58,792 nucleotides of DNA from Corynebacterium curieae (lineage in GTDB: Bacteria; Actinomycetota; Actinomycetes; Mycobacteriales; Mycobacteriaceae), in the NCBI RefSeq assembly GCF_027570035.1, contig NZ_JAKMUU010000008.1, positions 1 to 58,792 on the forward strand, written 5' to 3'. The notes beneath the pieces were generated by a model. That model did not search any database. It was not told the DNA's origin and saw only the letters and a program-made list of their open reading frames with translations. This document shows, one piece after another, positions 9,580-18,708 of the stretch (its first letter is position 1; each line of letters opens with the position of its first letter). The position numbers were made by a program, and so were the translations under genes.

Positions 9580-10095
9580 TCAGCCCTTCTCCTCGATTTC
9601 AGTTCGATCGGATACTTGGAAACTCTCAGGTGCTTTCAATCTTTCGATGCCCAAGTAGCCCGCCAGAGCAAGGCAGATTACCGCTTGCACAGACCGCACA
9701 ACCACCAAGCTAGGCAATTCCGCCCTAAGGACGAGATATCCGAATCCTATGGCTGAAAGAACTGAGTACACCCCCATAATCAGCGAACTATTCCCGTCTG
9801 ACTTCTTCAGCATTTTCTTCAAATAGACAAAGGACGCTATCCACGACAGTGCTACCACTGAACGGATCAGTAGGAGCCCTCGCAGTATCCACCGCTCGAC
9901 CTGTACATCTTCAATTCCGTTAAACGAATCTCGGTGAATCGAGACAAACGCGTCGGCGTATTCATCAAACGAGACAATACACAGGACCACATTAAGGGCG
10001 GAAAGCGCAAGAACAAGAACAATAGTTCCTAAGAACACCTTTTCACAGCACACATTTGCCCCCAGGCTACTTCCATCATTTCGCTGATCAGACAT
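9580..10095 (-). CDS. Four-TM membrane protein, unknown function
   Basis: The 171-residue product has four hydrophobic segments (around residues 22-42, 70-92, 103-125 and 130-147) and a charged tail rich in Glu. No family was recognised. The ATG at 10095 has GAGGA seven bases upstream. It stands alone between tRNA-Leu and an AT-rich intergenic region and looks like a lineage-specific gene. Confidence 0.6.
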   Translation of the reverse strand: MSDQRNDGSSLGANVCCEKVFLGTIVLVLALSALNVVLCIVSFDEYADAFVSIHRDSFNGIEDVQVERWILRGLLLIRSVVALSWIASFVYLKKMLKKSDGNSSLIMGVYSVLSAIGFGYLVLRAELPSLVVVRSVQAVICLALAGYLGIERLKAPESFQVSDRTEIEEKG

Positions 10096-10215
10096 TTCTC
10101 AATCCTCTACTCCCAACAGACAGTGCCTCAAGGTTCACCCCATACCTAGCTATTTACTTCTAACCTAAGACATTTACCACAAAGCTATATAAACACTACA
10201 GAGTGTAAATTATTC

Positions 10216-10244
10216 TTGACATAGAGACGATGTATTTTTATCTT
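10216..10244 (+). promoter_or_regulatory. Consensus sigma-70-type promoter
   Basis: TTGACA (10216-10221) and TATCTT (10239-10244) are separated by exactly 17 bases in an AT-rich stretch. It points at the small ORF starting at 10287. Confidence 0.6.
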
Positions 10245-10286
10245 GGGTTATGTAGTTTCGATGTGTCTTCCACAATGAGGTGTTTT

Positions 10287-10424
10287 ATGAAAAGGTTGCG
10301 AATTGAACGCACGAAAGCGGCAGTATTCACTGCATTGACAATCATCACGATTCTGGGTGCATTAGTTCTTCAACAGCCTTCACAGGCTTGGATATCAATT
10401 CTGCTGGGTGGAGCAGCAACATAG
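10287..10424 (+). CDS. Small single-TM peptide, 45 residues
   Basis: ATG at 10287 is preceded five bases upstream by GAGGTG. The peptide has a basic N-terminus (MKRLRIERTK) followed by a hydrophobic segment and a second short hydrophobic stretch at the end, so it is probably a small membrane peptide. Support is the strong promoter at 10216-10244 and the good ribosome-binding site. Length alone is not evidence and no family is recognised. The transcript could instead be noncoding. Confidence 0.4.
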   Translation: MKRLRIERTKAAVFTALTIITILGALVLQQPSQAWISILLGGAAT

Positions 10425-10473
10425 TTTTGGTGGAAGGTACACTTCTATACAAATCAGGAAGATCTATAAAACA

Positions 10474-10521
10474 AAATGTGCTTAAGCTCGCCCGCACGGC
10501 GCGAGAAACCTAAGCACATTT
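10474..10521 (-). terminator. Terminator of the metallophosphoesterase gene
   Basis: AAATGTGCTTA (10474-10484) and TAAGCACATTT (10511-10521) form a perfect 11-bp stem with an inner CTCGC/GCGAG stem. On the minus strand TTTTGTTTT follows, fitting termination of the gene ending at 10574. It could also stop the small plus-strand transcript. Confidence 0.8.
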
Positions 10522-10573
10522 GGAACGATTGCTTGCGCAATACCACCGCCAAAAATTAGTCCTCTCACACAAC

Positions 10574-12757
10574 CTAGTAAAGCTCAGGCAGCGTAGGTAG
10601 GTGGTACTTGCGCAGCGCTGCGTTAATCTGTGGGATGGAAGCCTTCAGCTGCGGTAGCGCTAGACCGATGAGTCCGGCCACGCCTGCGATGCCGAGGATT
10701 GCTCCCAAGATGGCGGGCTTCGAGCTCGTACTGGAGCTCAAAGCGGAGCTCCCCGTGGCAGGCTGCGTGGTATCGGCCGGCTTGCCGGCATCGTGTGCAC
10801 GGGCGGTAAGCCATTCCTCCTTGCCTAGGACGCCCTGGGTCAGGCGGGTCTCGCCGATCCAGCCATACCACGGGTCCTGCGGGCGCTGGTTATCAAAGCC
10901 GCCGCCCATGACCCACTGCAGGTCGCGCGGGAGGAGGCCTTCGGCGCCTACGGCATTGCGCAAGATGGGTGCGCCGTTGATAAACATTTCCACGCTATCG
11001 CGCTCCGGATCATTGACCACGGCAATATGCATCCACTCGTCCTTGGGCACCTCGTGAGACCATACGGTAGAACCGCTCCCCTGCTTGGGTTCGGCCCACC
11101 AACGCAGCTCACGCAGGTTGGAGATACCAAACATGACGGTGGGGTCCGTGTCATCAGAGCCGTCGACCAATTTATTAATGGCAGAGTCGCGGCTGAGAGC
11201 GCTTCCCCAGCCATGCTGTGCGCCATTGAAGTCCTCTGGAATCTTTACAAAGGATTCGAAGGTATAGCCCTTGGTGGTATCCACATTATTTGCCGGCGCG
11301 TCCTTGTCGGTGCGGAACTCGGCGTTGCCTAGTGTGCCCGCTGGGTCGGACCAAAAGAGGGAGCCGGCATCAGAGGACAACGGGTGGTGGTCAGAGCTAT
11401 AGGTCACCCGATCGCCTAGCATGGCGCCAGAGCGATGCAGGTCGCTACCGGAATCGCTGGCAATATCGGGGATGGTGGTGCCACGGTCGGCAGGGGCGCC
11501 GTCGGCAAGCGCATGGCCGTCTTTGTCCTGTGCCTGGCCCGGGCGCCAGTGGAATACCGTGTGATCATTCTTGGCAAAATCGTCCGCGCCCTTGGGAAGC
11601 TCGTCCTCCGCGATGGTATAGGGCCTAAAGCCTTCAGCAGCGATGTCACGTGCACGCTGTGCTAGGTCCGGCTGGTGGCCCTCACCCACGGTAAATTCAG
11701 GCGCGAAAGAGGAAAAGCGCTGCTCAAAGTCGAACGGAATGGCGTAGCTATCGCCCTTATCATCTAGGGTGAGCTTGTCGAACTGCGTAAGCTCCTCATG
11801 CGGCTTTTGTGCGACCCACGGCGAGAGCGCGGTCATCTCTAATTGCTTGCCGGAAAGATCAAATTCAAGCACGCCCAGCAGTCCGTTGCCGCCCTGGTAG
11901 GCCATTTGATAGTCCTGCAAGATGGAAACGACGTCGTGCCCGGCATCATTCTTATCTACGCGATAGCCCGCACCGTGGTGATGGCCACCCATCACCAAGA
12001 AGATCTGGTCGTTGCTCTTGATGAACTTATCCCACAGTCCCTTACCGTAGTCGTCAGAATAGAAGACGTTTCCCTCGCCATCGATATTGAGGGCTTCGTG
12101 CGTGGTGACGATGACGGGTAGATCGGGGTGCTTATCGATGATGCCTTGCGCCCATGCAATAGCCTTCTCATCGGCGCGCCACCCCAAGGCTAGGTTCAGA
12201 TATTTCTGGCCCTCGGCTTCAAAGATGTGAGCCTCGGAGTCATTGTTGATGGCCGTGTAGCGTTCCTGGAAAGTTTCCGGGTTGGCGGACTTAGCACGAT
12301 CAGCGCTAAACCACTTGTCGTACGGGTGGGCCGTCGCACCTTCTACGTCCATGTCGTGATTGCCCGGCAGGATGGAGTAGTTTAGGTCCGAATCATCGAG
12401 GACCTGCATGGCCTTATCGGCCACCTGCCATTCGCCCTCCACATTCCACTGGTCCACGACATCGCCTAAGTGGGTCACGAAGTCCATGTTCAGCTCGTCT
12501 TGGTGGTCCACCAACCATTGGGTTTGGGCCAAGTAGGGTTCGCTGCCGTAGCGTGCTTGGGCTAGATTTCCGGTCTCCGGGGTGGAATAGCGAGAATAGA
12601 ATTGGGTATCCGGCAAAACGCCGATGCTGAAGCGGGAGCCTTCGCTTGGTGACGCCCCTTCGGGCGCCCCCTCCGCAGCGCTCGCTGCGGGCACAAAGAC
12701 GAGGTTTCCCACCACTGCAGTTGCGGTGACTGCAGGCAGGACTAATCGATTCAACAT
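10574..12757 (-). CDS. Exported metallophosphoesterase with LamG-like domain
   Basis: The 727-residue protein starts with a signal peptide ending near AASA. A calcineurin-like phosphoesterase domain follows, with GVLPDTQFYS, THLGDVVDQW, LPGNHDMD and MGGHHHG supplying the metal-binding Asp, Asn and His residues (about residues 40-330). A C-terminal LamG/concanavalin-like domain lies around residues 450-640. The end has a hydrophobic segment before a short polar tail, suggesting membrane anchoring. The ATG at 12757 has AAGGA seven bases upstream. The substrate is unknown; phosphodiester or nucleotide scavenging outside the cell is plausible. Confidence 0.85.
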   Translation of the reverse strand: MLNRLVLPAVTATAVVGNLVFVPAASAAEGAPEGASPSEGSRFSIGVLPDTQFYSRYSTPETGNLAQARYGSEPYLAQTQWLVDHQDELNMDFVTHLGDVVDQWNVEGEWQVADKAMQVLDDSDLNYSILPGNHDMDVEGATAHPYDKWFSADRAKSANPETFQERYTAINNDSEAHIFEAEGQKYLNLALGWRADEKAIAWAQGIIDKHPDLPVIVTTHEALNIDGEGNVFYSDDYGKGLWDKFIKSNDQIFLVMGGHHHGAGYRVDKNDAGHDVVSILQDYQMAYQGGNGLLGVLEFDLSGKQLEMTALSPWVAQKPHEELTQFDKLTLDDKGDSYAIPFDFEQRFSSFAPEFTVGEGHQPDLAQRARDIAAEGFRPYTIAEDELPKGADDFAKNDHTVFHWRPGQAQDKDGHALADGAPADRGTTIPDIASDSGSDLHRSGAMLGDRVTYSSDHHPLSSDAGSLFWSDPAGTLGNAEFRTDKDAPANNVDTTKGYTFESFVKIPEDFNGAQHGWGSALSRDSAINKLVDGSDDTDPTVMFGISNLRELRWWAEPKQGSGSTVWSHEVPKDEWMHIAVVNDPERDSVEMFINGAPILRNAVGAEGLLPRDLQWVMGGGFDNQRPQDPWYGWIGETRLTQGVLGKEEWLTARAHDAGKPADTTQPATGSSALSSSTSSKPAILGAILGIAGVAGLIGLALPQLKASIPQINAALRKYHLPTLPELY

Positions 12758-13180
12758 AGAGAGTCCTTCTTTCTTGAAGTGCATACGAATATAGGAGAAA
12801 GACGGGAATACGCACGAGATCCTAGGCAGCGAAGCTTTCTACTAGTTGACATTCTCGTAAACGGGACACTGAATAAAAGGAAACTTATCGTTTCTGGCGG
12901 CAGGGCTGTACGTCTAAGAAGGCGCCGTATATCCTGCCCCAAACTGCATAGTTGCAATGGGGTGGATTAAACTGACAGAATGAACTTCAATCCAGCATTA
13001 CCTCTACAGTTAGGGAGAAACCTCTCCCTTTCTGCGGGCGGTAACCAGCCGCCTGTCAATGAAAGATATGCACCACTTTTTACAGCGGAACCCAGCGCCT
13101 AGTCCAAGCAGCAGATTTCTCCGGCCCCGCTAGGCCAGTCGCTCTCCGTCCCAGCCATCTCCTAGGTAGATTTTTAATTT
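12758..13180. other. Intergenic region between divergent genes
   Basis: This 423-base stretch must hold the promoters of the phosphoesterase and DUF368 genes. I see no gene, repeat or convincing operator in it. Short open frames here have no ribosome-binding site or family resemblance. Confidence 0.5.
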
Positions 13181-14017
13181 ATGCAGTACATTTTGAACGC
13201 AATCCGCGGCGCCCTCATCGGCATGGCCGAGCTGGTGCCTGGCATTTCCGGCGGCACCGTGGCGCTCATTGTCGGCATCTATGAACGCGCAGTACACAAC
13301 GCCAATGATTTGATCTCCGGCCGCTTCAAAAAGGTCGAGTGGGCCTTCCTTCTTTCCGTAGCCGTCGGCATGTTTATCTCCGTATTCGGTATGTCTACGG
13401 TGTTGTCCAATTTTGTGGACAATCACGTGTCCGCATCCGGCGCACTATTTTTAGGCATGGTCGCAGTATCTATTTTTGTGCCGCTTTCCATGCTGACTAA
13501 AGCCGAGCGCCTCCGCCCGTCTTCCATCATCGCATTTGTGGTCGCCACGATTGTGATCTTCTTTGTTACTGGCTTCACCTCCGAGCCGCACGAGGACCCC
13601 AACCTCATCGTGGTTTTCTTCGCCGCCGCCATAGCCGTCTGCGCGCTCATTCTGCCGGGAATTTCCGGTTCGCTCATTCTGCTTACCATGGGTCTTTACC
13701 AGCCCATCATTGGCGCGGTCTCGGACCGTGAAATGGGCACTATTGCGGTTTTTGCTGCAGGTGCCCTGTGCGGTCTAGCAGCATTCATCAAGGTATTGAA
13801 TTTCCTTCTGAATAACCACCGCGCTCCCACGCTTATGGCTATGGCCGGTTTCATGCTTGGTTCCCTGCGCGCCCTGTGGCCTTGGGGAGCGGACCAAGAT
13901 GCCTCCAGTGGCGTCATCGTGGGCATGTTTATCCTCGGCGCGCTCATCGTTTCTGCCTTCATTTTTGTAGATATGAAAAAGGCACAGTCCATTGCGGAAA
14001 GGACGGCGCAGAACTAA
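13181..14017 (+). CDS. DUF368 membrane protein, probable undecaprenyl-phosphate flippase
   Basis: The 278-residue polytopic protein matches DUF368, recently shown in other bacteria (PopT) to return undecaprenyl phosphate across the membrane for reuse in envelope synthesis. The family signature MAELVPGISGGTVALIVGIYE is at residues 15-35, and a second, related LILPGISGSLILLTMGLY near residue 145 reflects the internal duplication. About eight membrane segments are visible. Its stop overlaps the next start (TAATG), so it heads an operon with the ABC transporter genes, a curious pairing. The ribosome-binding site is weak. Confidence 0.85.
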   Translation: MQYILNAIRGALIGMAELVPGISGGTVALIVGIYERAVHNANDLISGRFKKVEWAFLLSVAVGMFISVFGMSTVLSNFVDNHVSASGALFLGMVAVSIFVPLSMLTKAERLRPSSIIAFVVATIVIFFVTGFTSEPHEDPNLIVVFFAAAIAVCALILPGISGSLILLTMGLYQPIIGAVSDREMGTIAVFAAGALCGLAAFIKVLNFLLNNHRAPTLMAMAGFMLGSLRALWPWGADQDASSGVIVGMFILGALIVSAFIFVDMKKAQSIAERTAQN

Positions 14018-14904
14018 TGCCACGCACGTTTTCTCGCCGCTCAATTGCCGCTGCGGTTCTCATCCCCACACTGTCCCTGAGCGCCTGCGTTACTAACGAG
14101 GAAGATTCTACCCCAGACGGCTGGGAAGAACCCCATTCCGCTATGGTGCCGGAAATTGCCGCCATGTACGACGACAATGATGGTGTCCTCACCGCCGGTA
14201 CCAACCCGCCGTATGCACCATTCCAGTTGAAGGATTCGCACGGTGCGCTCCAGGGTGTGGAGCTGGATCTGGCTCGGGCGGTAGCCGGCGTCTTGGGCCT
14301 CGATTTCCAGCCGATGGAACAGGACTTTTCCATGATTCTGCCCGCCGTGCAGTCGGGGCAGATTGACATGGGTGTGTCTGGCTTTACAGATAACCCTGAC
14401 CGCCGCAATGAATTCGACTTTGTGGATCACCTCTACGCTGGTATCCAATGGGCCGAGCGGGTGGATGGGCCTAGGAAGGTCGACCCGGATAACCCCTGCG
14501 GCTTGACCGTTGCGGTGCAGCGCACCACGGTCTCTGAAACCGATGATGTTCGGCCCAAGCAGGAAGCCTGCAATGGCGATCTCACTGTTTTGTCCTATGA
14601 CACCGGCGATAATGCCGCGCTAGCCGTCTTGATGGGGCGTGCGGATGCCCTGTCTGCGGATTCCCCAGTAACGGCGTGGGCGGTCAATCGCTCCGAAGGG
14701 AAGATGCAGCAGGTAGGCGATATGTTCCAGGCCTCGCCTTATGGCTTCGCCGTTCCTAAAGATTCGGATTTGGGCAAGGCTTCGGCAGCAGCGCTCCAGC
14801 ATCTCATCGAAACCGGCGAGTACGCAGAGATTTTGTCCCGCTGGGGCATCGAGGATGGATTAATAGACCAGGCAATGATTAATGAAAGGCCGATCAATGG
14901 TTAA
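14017..14904 (+). CDS. Amino-acid ABC transporter substrate-binding lipoprotein
   Basis: The 295-residue protein belongs to the polar amino-acid binding family (SBP_bac_3). It starts with a signal peptide and lipobox LSLSAC. TAGTNPPYAPFQ, ELDLARAVAGVLG and QSGQIDMGVSGFTDNPDR are the typical ligand-pocket blocks. The ATG at 14017 overlaps the DUF368 stop. An upstream in-frame start would lie inside DUF368 and lacks a signal peptide, so it was rejected. Permease and ATPase genes follow directly. Substrate is probably an amino acid such as glutamine or a cationic residue. Confidence 0.88.
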   Translation: MPRTFSRRSIAAAVLIPTLSLSACVTNEEDSTPDGWEEPHSAMVPEIAAMYDDNDGVLTAGTNPPYAPFQLKDSHGALQGVELDLARAVAGVLGLDFQPMEQDFSMILPAVQSGQIDMGVSGFTDNPDRRNEFDFVDHLYAGIQWAERVDGPRKVDPDNPCGLTVAVQRTTVSETDDVRPKQEACNGDLTVLSYDTGDNAALAVLMGRADALSADSPVTAWAVNRSEGKMQQVGDMFQASPYGFAVPKDSDLGKASAAALQHLIETGEYAEILSRWGIEDGLIDQAMINERPING

Positions 14905-15850
14905 CGAGAATGCGGCAACGCCTGCTACGGCCACGCCCAAAGATAAACCCGCCAAGATTGAAGCGCGTCCACTACGCCACCCATGGCGCTGGGTCTTCGC
15001 TGGCGTGCTCATTGTGCTGAGTGCGTGGTTTATCATCGCCTCTGCACGCAATGAGGCTTTTGGCTGGGGAACCTACTTCCAGTACCTCTTTGATAAGCGC
15101 ATTGCTATCGCTTCCCTGCACACCATCGCCATCACCATCTTGTCGATGATCATCGGCGTTGTGGGCGGTGCCGTACTCGCGGTCATGCGCATGTCTCCCA
15201 ATCCGGTCCTACGGACCGTATCCTGGATTTTCCTCTGGGTCTTCCGAGGCACCCCTATCTATGTTCAGCTGGTGTTCTGGGGCTTGCTTTCGGCCATTTA
15301 TCAATCCATTAATTTGGGCTTTACTGAGGTGTCCTTGCAGACCATCCTCACCAATGCCTTCTTCCTTGCCGTAATGGGCCTAGGTCTCAATGAGGCAGCA
15401 TATATGGCCGAAATTGTGCGGTCCGGCATCACCTCGGTGCCGGAAGGTCAAAAGGAGGCTTCCAAGGCCCTCGGCATGTCTTGGTGGATGACCATGCGCC
15501 GCACGGTACTTCCGCAGGCCATGCGCATTATCATCCCGCCGACCGGGAATGAGTTCATTTCTTTGCTGAAAACTTCTTCCCTTGTTGTTGCCATTCCTTA
15601 TACCCAGGAAATCTTCGGCCGCACCACGGATATTTCGGCCGCCCTTTTCCAGCCCATCCCGCTGCTTTTGGTTGCCGCATCTTGGTACCTCGTGGTTACT
15701 TCCTTACTGATGGTGGGCCAATACTTCTTGGAGCGCCGGTTTGAGCGCGGCGCCACCCGCGAGCTCACCGGCCGCCAACTTGCTGCGCTTGCAGACGCCG
15801 AAGGCACCATCCCCCGCAACGTATCCGTTATTCCGGAGGCAAAAAACTAA
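14897..15850 (+). CDS. Amino-acid ABC transporter permease
   Basis: The 317-residue HisM-type permease has an N-terminal hydrophobic segment, the family blocks [10 protein letters not shown] and [24 protein letters not shown] split between helices, and five or more membrane spans. The Glu-Ala-Ala loop contacts the ATPase. ATG at 14897 is preferred to 14882 because GAAAGG lies seven bases before it. It overlaps the binding-protein gene by eight bases and the ATPase start by one, so the genes are translationally coupled. Confidence 0.88.
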   Translation: MVNENAATPATATPKDKPAKIEARPLRHPWRWVFAGVLIVLSAWFIIASARNEAFGWGTYFQYLFDKRIAIASLHTIAITILSMIIGVVGGAVLAVMRMSPNPVLRTVSWIFLWVFRGTPIYVQLVFWGLLSAIYQSINLGFTEVSLQTILTNAFFLAVMGLGLNEAAYMAEIVRSGITSVPEGQKEASKALGMSWWMTMRRTVLPQAMRIIIPPTGNEFISLLKTSSLVVAIPYTQEIFGRTTDISAALFQPIPLLLVAASWYLVVTSLLMVGQYFLERRFERGATRELTGRQLAALADAEGTIPRNVSVIPEAKN

Positions 15851-16614
15851 TGGCTACTCCCATGATTTCCGCCCAGAACGTCCATAAGTCCTTCGGGCAG
15901 CTCGAGGTCCTTAAAGGCATTGACCTCGAAGTCCAGCCCGGCGAAGTGGCCTGCCTGTTGGGCCCTTCGGGCTCCGGCAAGTCCACCTTCCTGCGCTGCG
16001 TGAATCACTTGGATAAAGCTACCGCAGGGCGCTTATACGTAGACGGCGAGCTTATTGGCTACCGTGAGAAAAACGGCACCCTATATGAAATCAGCGAGAA
16101 GGAAGCAGCCGAGCAGCGCTCCGATATCGGCATGGTCTTTCAGTCTTTTAATCTCTTCCCCCACCGCACGGTGATTGAAAACATCATCGAGGCCCCGGTT
16201 CAGGTGAAGAAAATTCCGGAAGATACTGCCCGAGCCCGCGCCATGGAGTTGCTCGAGGATGTCGGCTTGGCGTCCAAAGCCAATAACTACCCGGTGCAGC
16301 TTTCCGGCGGCCAGCAGCAGCGCGTCGCTATTGCTCGTGCGGTGGCCATGGACCCTAAGCTCATGCTTTTCGACGAACCCACATCCGCCCTCGACCCCGA
16401 GCTCGTCGGCGAAGTGCTGCGCGTAATGAAGGACCTCGCAGCCGAAGGCATGACCATGCTCGTAGTTACCCACGAGATGGGCTTTGCCCGAGAGGTAGCC
16501 GACAAAGTCTTCTTCATGGACGGCGGTGTAGTTATCGAATCCGGCAGCCCAGCCGAGGTACTGGATAACCCGCAACAGCCGCGTACCAAGGAATTTTTGG
16601 CCTCGCTGCTTTAA
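15850..16614 (+). CDS. Amino-acid ABC transporter ATP-binding protein
   Basis: The 254-residue ATPase carries Walker [10 protein letters not shown], a Q-loop in [12 protein letters not shown], the signature LSGGQQQR, Walker [14 protein letters not shown] and the switch VVTHEM, the usual pattern of GlnQ/HisP-type subunits. It energises the permease encoded by 14897-15850, whose stop codon it overlaps. The gene ends the four-gene unit that begins with DUF368. Confidence 0.92.
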   Translation: MATPMISAQNVHKSFGQLEVLKGIDLEVQPGEVACLLGPSGSGKSTFLRCVNHLDKATAGRLYVDGELIGYREKNGTLYEISEKEAAEQRSDIGMVFQSFNLFPHRTVIENIIEAPVQVKKIPEDTARARAMELLEDVGLASKANNYPVQLSGGQQQRVAIARAVAMDPKLMLFDEPTSALDPELVGEVLRVMKDLAAEGMTMLVVTHEMGFAREVADKVFFMDGGVVIESGSPAEVLDNPQQPRTKEFLASLL

Positions 16615-16651
16615 CGCCCGCAGCACTCAGCTGAGCGTCTGGCTCGCAGAG

Positions 16652-17395
16652 CTACGAGAGCGTCAAAAGACCCCGAATCAGCGCACTAGCCGCGCCAAGG
16701 CTAGCAACGCTAAGGGACAGCATGCGGGCCTTTTCTCGCGTCACGCGCTCGGCAATGCGGGTGCCTGCCCAAATGCCAACACACATCCCTAATACGCCGG
16801 CGGGCCACATCACCCAAGGCAAGCCGTCGAAATTCGCTGCCCCCGTCAGCGTCTTGGTCAGCACCGAAAAGAATCCACCCACCACAAAGATGGGCTGCAG
16901 CGTTGCGGCGTAGACCTGTTGGGGCCACTTCGCTGCCTGCGCATAGACGGTAATTACTGGGCCTGCCACTCCGGCCAAAGTATTGGTGAATCCGCCTAGG
17001 ATGCCCGCGGAGATGGCAGGACCTATTCCTTCCATTGCCGGAACGAATTTCTTCCCGAACGTAACTACGGCAAGGGCGACCAGCAGCGCGGCGCCCACTA
17101 CAACCATGAGGCCTGCAGTATCCATGCGCCTAATGAGCAATGCTGCAGCCAAGGAACCAATGACCATGACCGGCGCAATGAGCCCGAATTTCTTCCAGCT
17201 GACGTTTTCGCGGACGGAAACGGTGGTCAAAATCGCATTTACGCACGCTAAAACGTTAATGACCAAGATGCCTTCTACAGGCCCCATAATCAACATCAGG
17301 ATAGGCCCACCGATGAGGCCTAGCCCCATTCCAGAAACCCTCTGAAGAGTCGAACCGGCTACAACAACGAGGAAGATGACCAGTGCAAGGCTCAC
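16652..17395 (-). CDS. TauE/SafE family membrane exporter
   Basis: The 247-residue protein has about eight hydrophobic segments with Gly-rich GGFTNTLAGVAGP and GMGLGLIGGP motifs typical of TauE/SafE sulfite or organosulfur-anion transporters. The GTG start at 17395 overlaps the coaD stop by four bases. Substrate is not predictable; sulfite, sulfoacetate or other small anions are possible. Confidence 0.82.
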   Translation of the reverse strand: MSLALVIFLVVVAGSTLQRVSGMGLGLIGGPILMLIMGPVEGILVINVLACVNAILTTVSVRENVSWKKFGLIAPVMVIGSLAAALLIRRMDTAGLMVVVGAALLVALAVVTFGKKFVPAMEGIGPAISAGILGGFTNTLAGVAGPVITVYAQAAKWPQQVYAATLQPIFVVGGFFSVLTKTLTGAANFDGLPWVMWPAGVLGMCVGIWAGTRIAERVTREKARMLSLSVASLGAASALIRGLLTLS

Positions 17396-17865
17396 TTGCG
17401 GTATTTCTCCTTCACCGCACGCCCCACAGCGTCTGGGAACATCCCGGTAACGTCACCGCCGAATCTTGCCACCTGCTTGCACAGTGAGGAACTAATATAG
17501 CCATACTTTTCGTCCGTAAGTAAAAAGACGGTATCGATTCCGGAAAGGCGCCGGTTCATCTGTGCCATGGGCAGCTCGTATTCGTAGTCTAGGGAGCTGC
17601 GCAGCCCCTTTACCAGCACGTCCGCCCCGTGGTCCGTGGTGTAATCCACAAGAAGTCCAGAACAAAAGTCCACCTTAATCGAGGGATCCACGCTCTGGCG
17701 GATAAGTTCCATTCGTTCATCCACGCTAAAGAGACCAGAAGGCTTATCTGGGTTACCGGTTACCAATACGGTGACCTCATCAAACATCTGATTCGCTCGG
17801 TTGATGATATCAATATGGCCTAAAGTAACTGGGTCGAAAGATCCTGGGCAGACGGCTTTAGTCAT
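17392..17865 (-). CDS. coaD: Phosphopantetheine adenylyltransferase
   Basis: CoaD adenylates 4'-phosphopantetheine, the penultimate step of coenzyme A synthesis. The 157-residue length is standard. PGSFDPVTLGHIDII carries the nucleotidyltransferase (H/T)xGH motif, and YGYISSSLCKQVA the second family motif. It follows rsmD, a conserved pairing in bacteria, and overlaps the TauE/SafE start. Confidence 0.95.
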   Translation of the reverse strand: MTKAVCPGSFDPVTLGHIDIINRANQMFDEVTVLVTGNPDKPSGLFSVDERMELIRQSVDPSIKVDFCSGLLVDYTTDHGADVLVKGLRSSLDYEYELPMAQMNRRLSGIDTVFLLTDEKYGYISSSLCKQVARFGGDVTGMFPDAVGRAVKEKYRK

Positions 17866-17894
17866 GCTGTTTTCGCTCTCTTTTCTTAAGTAGT

Positions 17895-18476
17895 TTAGCC
17901 TTCGGCTTCCTCGCTGCCGGGGCGAGTAAAGACCGCCATATCCATGCGGGCGATACCAAAGGTGCGCTTTTTGAGCTTTTGGCCGGTGGGCTCAAACCCT
18001 GCGGGCCACGCTGTATCCGCGGATTCTACGTGGCGCTCGATTACCACCATCGCATGATCAGTAAGCACCGGTTCGATAGCGGCAAGGAGTTCATCTACCT
18101 CATCAAAGGCATAGGGCGGATCCGCCAGCACTAGATCGAAGTGCTTGCGCGGTGCACTAGCCAGGTAGGTGCCTACCTTCATCTCCTGTACGCGCACGCC
18201 GGGGTGCTTGACGACCCCCATATTGTGCTTAATGACCTTTACCGCATCCGCCGAAGATTCCACTAGCACGGCCTCGTCTGCGCCGCGGCTGGCTGCCTCG
18301 AGACCAAGAGCGCCGGAGCCGGCGAAAAGGTCGAGCACCGAAGATCCAGCAAACCCCCATCGTGCGTTAAGCGAAGAAAATAGACCTTCACGGGCGCGGT
18401 CTGCGGTGGGCCGGGTGCCTTCTGCGGGTACCTTAATGGTGCGTCCGCGGGCTTCTCCGGCGATAATGCGCGTCAT
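17895..18476 (-). CDS. rsmD: 16S rRNA (guanine-966-N2)-methyltransferase
   Basis: RsmD methylates G966 of 16S rRNA. The 193-residue protein opens with MTRIIAGEARGRTIKVP, has TRPTADRAREGLFSSL, the SAM motif LDLFAGSGALGLEA and the catalytic LADPPY. It starts immediately after the stop codon of the biotinyl-like gene and lies upstream of coaD. Confidence 0.95.
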   Translation of the reverse strand: MTRIIAGEARGRTIKVPAEGTRPTADRAREGLFSSLNARWGFAGSSVLDLFAGSGALGLEAASRGADEAVLVESSADAVKVIKHNMGVVKHPGVRVQEMKVGTYLASAPRKHFDLVLADPPYAFDEVDELLAAIEPVLTDHAMVVIERHVESADTAWPAGFEPTGQKLKKRTFGIARMDMAVFTRPGSEEAEG

Positions 18477-18689
18477 TTATGCTTCTCCAATCTCCATCAA
18501 GAGGTCCCCGCCTACTACGTCGCTAAAGTCAGCGACCACGATGCGGTGTACCTTTCCCGGGCCTGGGCATTCTACGGGGGCCTCAAGCTTTGTGGCTTCC
18601 ACGGTCGCGAGAGGGATCCCAGTATCTACCGTGTCACCCACGGCCACGTGGCAGCGGACAATGCCCGCGAAGGGGGCGTAGATTTTCAT
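18477..18689 (-). CDS. Biotinyl/lipoyl-like mini-protein
   Basis: The 70-residue product is a complete single biotinyl-lipoyl domain: an N-terminal APFAGIV strand, a turn with VEATKLEAPV where the modified lysine sits, and GDLLMEIGE at the end. Normal biotin carriers have MKM at the turn; here Met before Lys is Thr and the following residue is Leu. It may be a carrier for an acyl-CoA carboxylase or only a structural relative. The stop is directly adjacent to the rsmD start. It is placed between recG and rsmD. Confidence 0.75.
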   Translation of the reverse strand: MKIYAPFAGIVRCHVAVGDTVDTGIPLATVEATKLEAPVECPGPGKVHRIVVADFSDVVGGDLLMEIGEA

Positions 18690-18708
18690 GCCTCTAGGTT
18701 AGCCTTTC

